Of a DNA stretch of 6,173 nt, positions 1-5,915 are shown in pieces. Made by a program: the position numbers and the translations under genes. The DNA is taken from the NCBI GenBank assembly GCA_002898995.1, contig BEIM01000224.1, positions 1 through 6,173 of the forward strand, read 5' to 3'. The notes under the pieces are model-generated. The model had not been told where the DNA came from, searched no databases, and was given only the letters and a program-made list of their open reading frames with translations. Source of the stretch: a bacterium HR36. Its GTDB lineage: Bacteria; Planctomycetota; Planctomycetia; Gemmatales; HRBIN36. The first letter of the stretch is position 1. The number at the start of each line of letters is the position of its first letter.

Positions 1-429
1 AGCCTGGTGGAACGCGTAACCATTGACGGCCGGCAGTATCTCGAGTTATCTGCCACGGGGCAGATTTTCCACGAAACGTATAAGGAGCGTTTTCGGCCCC
101 AGTTCCCTCAGGTTCTGCCACCACCGGCGTCGCAAAAAAGGCCGCCCCATTTGGAAAAAGCAGGCTGGCCCGGGCAGCATCCCGAGGTGGAGCGTTTCCT
201 GCGGAAAGTGACGGAAGAAGTCGAGCCTGTAGTGCGCTGCGCTACCTTCTATTACAATCCGAACCTGCCAGAACGCACGCGTTTCAAGCTCAGCCGCGGC
301 GATGTGGTGGGAATTTACTCTAACGGCACGTACACGGTCAAGTTTCGCATCGAAAGCACAGCCCAGACAGAAGGCCAGAAAGCCGCCCTGGTCGCCTACC
401 TCAACCATTGGTGGTTCGAGCGGAGTTGA
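1..429 (+). CDS. Hypothetical protein, C-terminal part (5' end outside window)
   Basis: The reading frame is open from the first base (S-L-V-E-R...) and stops with TGA at 427-429, so about 142 residues are visible. The gene probably begins upstream. A GTG at 7-9 could be a start, but there is no room to see a ribosome binding site. The visible part has a Pro-rich, basic stretch (roughly residues 32-60), then a more folded-looking segment with alternating hydrophobic residues (CATFYYNPNLPERTRFKLS, then GDVVGIYSNGTYTVKFRIE) and an aromatic end (LNHWWFERS). No transmembrane segment or catalytic motif was recognised and I cannot assign a family. The opposite strand is also open over 46-462, but its translation is low in plausible secondary structure and I treat it as a shadow. 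Orientation is opposite to the H4MPT cluster, so there is no reason to link the two. Confidence 0.6.
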   Translation, partial: SLVERVTIDGRQYLELSATGQIFHETYKERFRPQFPQVLPPPASQKRPPHLEKAGWPGQHPEVERFLRKVTEEVEPVVRCATFYYNPNLPERTRFKLSRGDVVGIYSNGTYTVKFRIESTAQTEGQKAALVAYLNHWWFERS

Positions 430-579
430 TACGCCGCTATTTGTGGTGTGTTGGATCCGCAACTAAGGGCGGGGCGCTGGTTCTGATGGGTAATGCCGAA
501 GTTGTCACGTCTTTGCTGCCTCGGCCGTTAATCCAATGGGGAAGTGAAAGATGTGCGTGACCAGGTGCACGGACTTTAC

Positions 580-583
580 GGAG
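580..583 (+). promoter_or_regulatory. Ribosome binding site of the small membrane protein
   Basis: GGAG lies 8 nt upstream of the ATG at 592. This is a normal Shine-Dalgarno spacing. It is the main reason to believe that the short reading frame downstream is translated and to choose this ATG. Confidence 0.5.
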
Positions 584-591
584 AGCACGCT

Positions 592-696
592 ATGGGACAA
601 ATACTGCTGCTAATCGGGCTGATGATGTGCTTTGGGCCTCTGGGAATTGTGATCTGGCTCTTCCTCACCCTCTTTTGCGGCTGCGAGAAGGATTAG
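592..696 (+). CDS. Small hydrophobic single-pass membrane protein (34 aa)
   Basis: ATG at 592 to TAG at 694-696 encodes 34 residues. It starts M-G-Q and continues with an almost unbroken hydrophobic segment, about residues 4-29 (ILLLIGLMMCFGPLGIVIWL and on to LTLF). It ends in a short polar tail, C-G-C-E-K-D. This is what a one-helix membrane microprotein looks like. The Gly-Pro pair at residues 15-16 could kink the helix, and the tail carries a CxC pair. A GGAG site sits 8 nt before the start. I do not recognise a family and give no function. It stands alone: 162 nt after the preceding gene and facing the TPR gene. A chance ORF of this length is common, but one this hydrophobic with a good RBS is less so. 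Confidence 0.45.
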   Translation: MGQILLLIGLMMCFGPLGIVIWLFLTLFCGCEKD

Positions 697-839
697 GACG
701 AGGGACACGCGCAGCTATAAGCACAGGAGCGGGACGAGGCCCGGGAGCATGTCGGCTAACGGGGAAGAAGCAGCGGCGGGTTGTTGGAGCTAGTTGCCAG
801 AATGTTCCTGTTCCGTTGTTTTTCCAAACTTTTTTGCAA

Positions 840-853
840 CACCCAAGAGGGTG
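840..853. repeat. Short perfect hairpin between convergent genes
   Basis: CACCC (840-844) and GGGTG (849-853) pair perfectly around the tetraloop AAGA. It lies between the small plus-strand gene and the end of the TPR gene, where a terminator is expected. The adjacent T-run (about 830-835, plus strand) is 5' of the stem on the plus strand and reads as A's after the stem on the minus strand. It is therefore not a canonical intrinsic terminator in either direction. Confidence 0.25.
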
Positions 854-883
854 GGCTTGGCTGGAAACCTTCGCGAAGTGCCG

Positions 884-2326
884 CTAGCGTTTTGGTCGGC
901 TCGCTTCGGCTTGCCATTGTTCCAGGAGTTTGCCAATATCGCGATAGAAGTAGTCCAGGTTGCCGAGTTCCGTTCCCAGGCGAATGGCGGTTTCGTAATC
1001 CTTTTCCTGGGCGGCGAGCACGGCGAGTTCGTAGAGTACGTCTTTGCGCAGTTCTTCTTCACCCGGCGGCAGACTATCGAGAGCGTCCTGGAAATTGCGG
1101 CGTGCCAGCGCGAAATTCTTTTTCTGAATGAAACACTTGCCCAGACCGACGAGAGCGCGGGCGGCGTGTTTTGGGTCTTTGCGAGCAAGCTGGAATTCCC
1201 GGATGGCTTCGTCCACCAGCCCCAGGAGCAACAAGCGAGTACCTAGAGCCACGCGGGCGGTGGTGTCGTTGGGATAACGGTCTAAGCGTGCACGATACAG
1301 GTCCATTTCGCGACGAAGAATCTCCAGGGCCAGTTGTTCGCGCAAACGCTGGGCGGCAGCGTCCTCGGGATTCTCTTCGGTGCGGCGATTCGCCACGCGC
1401 AGATTGTTGCGCAAGGTTTCGATTTCCAGCTCGGCCAGGGCCTGATGCAGTTCGAACTGAGGCCCGGCCTTCTGCAAGCCCTCCTGCAAAACGCGAATGG
1501 CTTGCTCGAGATTGTCGCGGCGTTTATAGAGGTCGGCCAGGCTCAGGTAATGCGACACCTGCGTGGGATCAGCGGCAATGCGCTGCTTGAGCAACTCCAG
1601 CTGATGCTGCATGGGGACGGCCAGGCTCAGGGCGGGTTCCAGCGGAGTGTGGCGCGTCGCTTTGCGTGCCGTCGACTCCGCCGGTTGTCCCTGCGCTTGA
1701 GCGATATTGCGTTCGTACCCGCCACGGGCTATGGTCTCCATGGCGGCCAGGTCCTTTTGCTTGCGGTTGGCTTCCTCATCCGTTGGCCAATGTTTGGCCA
1801 CGAACGCCCACAACTTGGAGGCTTTCTGGAAATCGCCTAGGCGCTCGCATAACCGGGCGTACTGGCGGTGAGCCCCAACATGGTCCGGATTGGCGGCGCA
1901 AGCCGACTCCAATAGCCAGGCCGCTACGTTGTCGAGTTCCAGTCCTTCCGCCGCCTGCGCCATGGCCAGCAGCGCGGGAACGTCCCAGGGGTTATGATTC
2001 AAGATTTTCTCGCCGAGGACCAGCGCCTCTCGATAGCGCTGTTGCTGCAAGGCGAGGCGTAGTTGGGCTTGAAGCCGCGCGGTTTTGAGCCAGACCCACC
2101 AGGCCCAGGGCCGGCGGTTTTTGAACCGTGCGCGCTGCACCTGGCGTAACCGCTGGCGAAACTCTAAATTGGCTGGGTCAAGCCGGCAACAATCTTGCAG
2201 CAGCGATAAAGCGTAATCGAGATTTTTTCCCCCCTGCACGATTAGTTGCTGGGCCCGCTCAAACTGCTGGGTGGCAATACGGCGCTGTTCTGGCGTAACG
2301 CTGAGCGCTGCCTGGCGTTGGACCAT
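884..2326 (-). CDS. TPR-repeat protein (480 aa)
   Basis: A soluble-looking, helix-rich protein without signal peptide or clear membrane segment. TPR-like units are visible around residues 95-125 (YREALVLGEKILNHNPWDVP), 128-160, 257-290 (SLADLYKRRDNLEQAIRVLQ), 355-390 (LGLVDEAIREFQLARKDP), 393-420 and 429-457 (YELAVLAAQEKDYETAIRLG). Each shows the small/aromatic spacing typical of paired helices. A charged helical stretch (about 300-350) may be coiled coil. A Trp-rich basic patch, RRPWAWWVWLKTAR, lies at 71-84. TPR proteins are scaffolds that bind other proteins; no catalytic domain is fused here, so its partner is unknown. The ATG is firm: an in-frame TGA lies 33 nt upstream with no other start between, and AAGGGG sits 6 nt before it. 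It follows the beta-RFAP synthase gene by 36 nt on the same strand, so co-transcription is likely, but a role in cofactor synthesis is only inference. Confidence 0.9.
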   Translation of the reverse strand: MVQRQAALSVTPEQRRIATQQFERAQQLIVQGGKNLDYALSLLQDCCRLDPANLEFRQRLRQVQRARFKNRRPWAWWVWLKTARLQAQLRLALQQQRYREALVLGEKILNHNPWDVPALLAMAQAAEGLELDNVAAWLLESACAANPDHVGAHRQYARLCERLGDFQKASKLWAFVAKHWPTDEEANRKQKDLAAMETIARGGYERNIAQAQGQPAESTARKATRHTPLEPALSLAVPMQHQLELLKQRIAADPTQVSHYLSLADLYKRRDNLEQAIRVLQEGLQKAGPQFELHQALAELEIETLRNNLRVANRRTEENPEDAAAQRLREQLALEILRREMDLYRARLDRYPNDTTARVALGTRLLLLGLVDEAIREFQLARKDPKHAARALVGLGKCFIQKKNFALARRNFQDALDSLPPGEEELRKDVLYELAVLAAQEKDYETAIRLGTELGNLDYFYRDIGKLLEQWQAEASRPKR

Positions 2327-2332
2327 GGTTCG

Positions 2333-2338
2333 CCCCTT
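2333..2338 (-). promoter_or_regulatory. Ribosome binding site of the TPR gene
   Basis: On the minus strand AAGGGG lies 6 nt before the ATG at 2326. It fixes the start together with the in-frame stop at 2357-2359. It lies just downstream of the inverted repeat at 2347-2387 and is not itself paired in that hairpin. Confidence 0.5.
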
Positions 2339-2346
2339 GTCCTGGA

Positions 2347-2387
2347 GTTTGCACTGTCAATTTTACGCTTCACTGTCCAGTGCAAAC
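2347..2387. repeat. Perfect 10-bp inverted repeat across the synthase/TPR junction
   Basis: GTTTGCACTG (2347-2356) and CAGTGCAAAC (2378-2387) are exact reverse complements separated by 21 nt. On the minus strand the 5' arm lies in the last codons of beta-RFAP synthase, the stop codon is in the loop, and the 3' arm ends 20 nt before the TPR start codon. No U-run follows, so it is not a standard terminator. The heptamer CACTGTC also occurs twice, directly repeated, at 2352-2358 and 2371-2377. This allows a competing small local hairpin (2371-2382). Confidence 0.6.
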
Positions 2388-3364
2388 ACCCTACCGCGGC
2401 TCATTGCGGTTTCGTACCATGCGCCGGTGGCGTTCGCCGTAGTTATGATAATCTCCTTAATTGCCTCGCAGTAGTGCTGGCGAATGAATTGTAACATCTC
2501 CCCAAGCAAGTCCGCAGGAGCAATTGCAAACAAAGCAGGCCCCCACGAAGATTGGCCCACGGCCGGTAGCCCTCGCTCTCTGATGGTTGCCGTGATCTGC
2601 CCTACCATTTCGTTATAGGGGCTGCCTCCTTGCCAGGGGCGGAAGCATTCTCCTGCGAGCCGATTATATTCCCACAGGCCTTCTGCGAAATCGAAGTACC
2701 GGCGTTCCAACAAGGCCGGGAGGATTTCCAGCAGCGCCAGCCGGCAAAGACGTTCGCTGAGACGATTGGCCTCTGGCCCAAGTTGGGCAAACACCTCGTT
2801 CTCCGCGGGACCATGCAGGCCAGGGCGGTACTGGGGCAGCAGCACGGCGATGTGCCACGGGGGTGGAAATTCGAGGCGCAGGAAAGTCGGTGTTGGGGAA
2901 GCAGGATGGCGCTGGCCGAAATCGAGTATGAACCCGCCGCGCGCAAAGGCCGCGGTACCGACCACCGATCGCGCTGCCCGACCAGTCCAGCGCAACAAAT
3001 CAGCCAATGTCGGCCGCAGCCCCGCTGCTTTTCCCAGTAGCCAGGCCAGCGCCAAGGCCAGTTGCGTGCCGCTCCCCAAGCCGACATGAGCCGGGATATG
3101 CTCCAGTATCTTGATATGCAGGGGCGGGGCTTGGGCTAGTTCGGAGTGCTGCAAAAGTTTTTGCAGGCACTGGTGGGCGCGTTCGGCTTCTGGGCCGGTG
3201 ATCGTCCAGGCAGGTGCGGGATGGGCTTCCAAGAGCAAGCGCGGTTGGGTCAGGGCCAGGCCAAGCCCGCCAAAACGCCGCCGGTCGCCAGCTCCCGGAA
3301 CGAGCAGACCGAAATGCAGTCGGCTGGGGGTTGCGACCCGCAGCATGGAAGCGTCATCGCCCAT
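2363..3364 (-). CDS. Beta-ribofuranosylaminobenzene 5'-phosphate synthase (beta-RFAP synthase)
   Basis: Condenses p-aminobenzoate with PRPP, releasing CO2 and pyrophosphate, to form beta-RFAP. This is the first committed step of (tetrahydro)methanopterin synthesis, in the cytoplasm. The 333 residues show the GHMP-kinase-like fold of the family. The N-terminal motif SRLHFGLL is at 14-21, followed by the glycine-rich FGGLGLAL at 31-38. The phosphate-binding loop PAHVGLGSGTQLALALA is at 91-107, a conserved ARGGFILDFG lies at 141-150, and the C-terminal glycine motif VGQSSWGPALFA is at 269-280. GLGSGTQ rather than the GLGSS of ordinary GHMP kinases, together with GQSSWGP, favours the synthase over a small-molecule kinase. 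Length is normal for the family. The start is well fixed: an in-frame TGA lies at 3374-3376 and GAGGA sits 6 nt before this ATG; a second Met at residue 7 is the only alternative. The archaeal homologue is called mptG and the Methylobacterium one orf4. It lies between DUF447 and the TPR gene. Confidence 0.93.
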   Translation of the reverse strand: MGDDASMLRVATPSRLHFGLLVPGAGDRRRFGGLGLALTQPRLLLEAHPAPAWTITGPEAERAHQCLQKLLQHSELAQAPPLHIKILEHIPAHVGLGSGTQLALALAWLLGKAAGLRPTLADLLRWTGRAARSVVGTAAFARGGFILDFGQRHPASPTPTFLRLEFPPPWHIAVLLPQYRPGLHGPAENEVFAQLGPEANRLSERLCRLALLEILPALLERRYFDFAEGLWEYNRLAGECFRPWQGGSPYNEMVGQITATIRERGLPAVGQSSWGPALFAIAPADLLGEMLQFIRQHYCEAIKEIIITTANATGAWYETAMSRGRVFALDSEA

Positions 3365-3370
3365 GTCCAG

Positions 3371-3375
3371 TCCTC
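3371..3375 (-). promoter_or_regulatory. Ribosome binding site of beta-RFAP synthase
   Basis: On the minus strand GAGGA lies 6 nt before the ATG at 3364, overlapping an in-frame TGA (3374-3376). This favours that ATG over the Met seven codons in (3346). Confidence 0.55.
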
Positions 3376-3498
3376 ATGGAGAGCGGCAGGTGTCAGCCCG
3401 CCGAAGAGAGAACCGTGCGCATAAATCCACCGCGTAGCAAGCAGCGGGCGTCCGCCCACCAAGCAGTTCCCCGCCCTGCATCCCTGGCAGGCTTACGC

Positions 3499-4149
3499 CT
3501 ACTGTTGTTGGTCTGGCTGGTCCGAGCCCTGTGCCCGGACATAATGGCACAACAAATCAAAGGCGGCATGTTCGCGCGGGCCGCCTGTTTTATCCACCAA
3601 AGCTCTCAAGCGGCGGCATTCCTCGTCAATCTGACGGAGAGCGGCGGGCGTCAGCCTGCCGTGGGCATCGCGAGGTAACAGGTGGATGCGTGTGGCCAGG
3701 ATCGCCGCCTCGATCACCGCGTGCCGAGCCCGATTGAAGCCGAGAAAATCGCGGAGGCGCCCGGCTGCTAGCACTTCCGCCTCCAAGCAGGCGCGTTCCT
3801 GGCGGTCGTCCACGCCCACAATGCGAAATTCGTAGTAGCGGCAGGCATCTTCGACAATGTAGCCCAACACGCAAGCCGCGGGACGCACCGCCGGAAACGG
3901 CTCGACCTTGCCGATCGCCGCTTGCGCCAAAAGCAACACATCATCCGTCAAATGGAACACGCCTTCGCTGTGCTGCCGCAGATTGCGATAGGTTTGTGCG
4001 GTCTGAAACGGCCTGAGCAAGAAGCGCCGCATAGTCCCATCAGGCCGATCGTGCTCACCCAGGTCTTGCGGCGACAGCAGCGCCCCCATCGGGGCGAGGT
4101 GCAATTGGCCCTCGGGTGTCAGCGTGGTTACTAAGCCTTCCAGGATCAT
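3499..4149 (-). CDS. DUF447 family protein (probable flavin-binding, H4MPT-associated)
   Basis: 216 residues recognised as DUF447, a family shared by methanogenic archaea, H4MPT-using proteobacteria and planctomycetes. From memory, archaeal members have a split-barrel fold with bound flavin (FMN). The start MILEGLVTTL, then HLAPMG (residues 17-22), is the expected N-terminal barrel. A central part contains RRFLLRPFQTAQTYRNL (41-57) and GVFHLTDDVLLLAQAAIG (63-80). The C-terminal part contains the conserved helix FLGFNRARHAVIEAAILATR (135-154). The tail from about 205 is polar and Gln-rich. The reaction is unknown. Its place between pabB and beta-RFAP synthase ties it to methanopterin synthesis. 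The start is uncertain: the frame stays open upstream into pabB without a stop, no clear RBS is seen before ATG 4149, and GTG codons at 4155 and 4191 are alternatives. I chose 4149 because it matches the usual N-terminus of the family and leaves 47 nt after pabB. Confidence 0.88.
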   Translation of the reverse strand: MILEGLVTTLTPEGQLHLAPMGALLSPQDLGEHDRPDGTMRRFLLRPFQTAQTYRNLRQHSEGVFHLTDDVLLLAQAAIGKVEPFPAVRPAACVLGYIVEDACRYYEFRIVGVDDRQERACLEAEVLAAGRLRDFLGFNRARHAVIEAAILATRIHLLPRDAHGRLTPAALRQIDEECRRLRALVDKTGGPREHAAFDLLCHYVRAQGSDQPDQQQ

Positions 4150-4196
4150 GGCCACTATCGTAAGAACGGTAAGTGTCGGCTCGTCGTGCACCTGGC

Positions 4197-5714
4197 CTAT
4201 TCTAACGCGCGGAGGATGCCTTCGGCTTTGTGCAGCGTTTCTTCGTACTCCTGGGCGGGATCGGAATCGGCGACAATGCCGCCGCCGACGGGGAACTGTA
4301 TCCAGCCCTGGGCGAGCGTGCAGGTACGGATGAGGATGTTCCATTCGGCACTGCCATCGAATCCGATAAAGCCTAGGCATCCGCAATACGGGCCGCGCAC
4401 GGTCGGCTCGAGTTCGGCAATGATCTCCATCGCTCGCACTTTCGGGGCACCTGTTACCGAGCCACCTGGAAACGTCGCACGCAGGAGATCGAGGGCATCG
4501 CACTCCGGCCGCAGCTGGCCGCGCACCACGCTCACTAAGTGATGCACCGTGCGGTAACTTTCCACGCGACACAAGTCGGCCACCTGCACCGTACCGTAGC
4601 GGCAAACGCGCCCCAAATCGTTACGGAGCAAATCCACGATCATGATGTTCTCGGCGCGGTCCTTCCCACTGGTGAGCAATTCCTGCCGCAACCGCTCATC
4701 CTCCGCAGGAGTGCTGCCGCGCGGACGGGTTCCCTTGATCGGCCGCGTTTCTACCCAGCCGTCCGGATTGAGCCGCAAGAACAACTCGGGCGATGCACTC
4801 ACCAGGGTATAATCGCCGGCATCAAAATACCCGGCAAACGGCGCGGGATTGCGTTCCCGCAGCCGCGCATACAGCGCCAACGGACTCAGCCGCGCCGGGT
4901 ACAGCAGCCGTTGTGCCAGGTTTACTTGGAAACAATCTCCAGCGTGGACATACTCTATCGCTCGCCGCACTGCCGCTTCGAAGCCCTGCCGGGAAAAGTT
5001 GCTGGTCAGCCCGGACAAACGGGGCACAGGAAATTGCTGGCACCAGGCCGTGCCTGGGCTGCTTTGTTGTCCGGAAGAAAGCGGTGAGCGTAACCCCGCC
5101 GCGACCGCGCCTGGCTCACGGCTCGCCACATCTTCCCACTCGCGCAGCCAACTCTGTACCTGATGCAGGCGTTCCCAGGCCCGGCGATACCGACGGTGCG
5201 GGTCGTGTTCCGGCCAACCCGTGCTCACCACCCAACTCTTGCCAGCGGCGTGATCCCAGACGATAACCCAATCATAGACGCCCACCACCAACTCGGGTAA
5301 AGCGAACTCATCCCCACGTGCTCGCGGCACGCGCTCCAGATGCTGCACCAGTTCATAGCTCCAGACGCCAGCCAGCCCGCCAGGAAATGGCGGGAGAAGA
5401 GGGTGCGGCCACTGGCGAAACGGCGCCAGCAACCGCCGCAACGCCAGCCACGGATCTCCATGCTCGGTTACCGTTTCCTCGCGATACTGCCAGCGCAATT
5501 CCCAGCCTCGTGCACGCACGGCGGCAAACGGATCGGCACTGAGCCAGGAATAACGCCCGCAGTCCCCGCCAGTTTGCACGCTTTCGAGCAGAATGGCCAT
5601 AGGCAACTGTGCCACGCGCAGCAGCGCCTCCATGGGCGATAACTCTCCCGCTAGGCCCACCGCTACGGGAAGAGCCGTTTGCAATCGCTCGCTCGTTGCT
5701 GCGCTCATGGCCAT
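4197..5714 (-). CDS. pabB: Aminodeoxychorismate synthase component I
   Basis: Converts chorismate, with ammonia from a PabA-type glutaminase, into 4-amino-4-deoxychorismate, the precursor of p-aminobenzoate. The 505 residues have the two expected parts. The N-terminal anthranilate synthase I-like domain is at about 15-165 (LESVQTGGDCGRYSWLSADP at 43-62). The chorismate-binding domain is at about 240-505, with FQVNLAQR (262-269), SASPELFLR (306-314), GKDRAENIMIVDLLRNDLGR (350-369), FPGGSVTGAPK (415-425) and GGGIVADSDP (477-486). The key residue is Lys327 in PIKGT (325-329). PabB has this Lys, whereas TrpE has Ala (PIAGT), so I call PabB rather than TrpE. A Gly/Ser/Pro-rich linker (about 196-235) makes it somewhat long; no glutaminase or lyase domain is fused. 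An in-frame TGA at 5730-5732 limits the start to ATG 5714 or ATG 5708; no strong RBS separates them. Downstream are DUF447 and beta-RFAP synthase, which uses pABA, so this copy probably feeds H4MPT synthesis. Confidence 0.95.
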   Translation of the reverse strand: MAMSAATSERLQTALPVAVGLAGELSPMEALLRVAQLPMAILLESVQTGGDCGRYSWLSADPFAAVRARGWELRWQYREETVTEHGDPWLALRRLLAPFRQWPHPLLPPFPGGLAGVWSYELVQHLERVPRARGDEFALPELVVGVYDWVIVWDHAAGKSWVVSTGWPEHDPHRRYRRAWERLHQVQSWLREWEDVASREPGAVAAGLRSPLSSGQQSSPGTAWCQQFPVPRLSGLTSNFSRQGFEAAVRRAIEYVHAGDCFQVNLAQRLLYPARLSPLALYARLRERNPAPFAGYFDAGDYTLVSASPELFLRLNPDGWVETRPIKGTRPRGSTPAEDERLRQELLTSGKDRAENIMIVDLLRNDLGRVCRYGTVQVADLCRVESYRTVHHLVSVVRGQLRPECDALDLLRATFPGGSVTGAPKVRAMEIIAELEPTVRGPYCGCLGFIGFDGSAEWNILIRTCTLAQGWIQFPVGGGIVADSDPAQEYEETLHKAEGILRALE

Positions 5715-5915
5715 CGGTGCTCGTGTTTCTCAGCGGGCTGCTGGCCGCGATTCCTGTTGGACACCCACCGCCGGCCACCCCGCTTTGCTGCTCGTGCTTC
5801 ACTATTCTAGTGGCGGCGTTTGCGGCGCTAGCATCTAAGCCTCTCGATTCCCTGCGGGCTTCAGGTTAGCGGCTACGAATCGGTTCTTCCGCATGACTTT
5901 CCAGGCCGCGTGGCG

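Noticed and set aside
46..462. Minus-strand ORF of 138 codons opposite the left-edge gene
   Set aside because: The plus-strand frame gives a more protein-like translation and is also open to the window edge. The reverse frame looks like a GC-rich shadow.
502..533. TTGTCA followed by TTAATC as a promoter for the small plus-strand gene
   Set aside because: The spacing is about 20 nt and the -10 match is poor, so this is no better than chance.
486..560. 24-codon plus-strand ORF starting at ATG 486
   Set aside because: No ribosome binding site at useful spacing, no distinctive composition, and it is shorter than many chance ORFs.
869..878. Palindrome CTTCGCGAAG just beyond the TPR stop codon
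   Set aside because: A perfect 10-nt palindrome, but as RNA it leaves only a three-pair stem, and there is no T-run. A protein site cannot be argued from one copy.
794..1246. Plus-strand ORF of 150 codons, and others inside 884-2326
   Set aside because: Antisense to the TPR gene, whose repeat pattern is unmistakable. Long antisense frames are expected in GC-rich DNA.
3446..3457. GGGCG/CGCCC inverted repeat in the DUF447-synthase spacer as a terminator
   Set aside because: The loop is only 2 nt and no U-run follows on the minus strand. It probably reflects GC richness.
4150..4605. Upstream extension of the DUF447 reading frame, open for about 150 more codons into pabB
   Set aside because: It lies over the strongly supported 3' end of pabB in another frame, its translation is Arg/Pro-rich with no family resemblance, and DUF447 proteins normally begin at the MILEGLVTT segment.
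4197..5714. Calling this gene trpE (anthranilate synthase component I)
   Set aside because: The active-site segment reads PIKGT with Lys327, the PabB signature, rather than PIAGT of TrpE, and the neighbours consume pABA.
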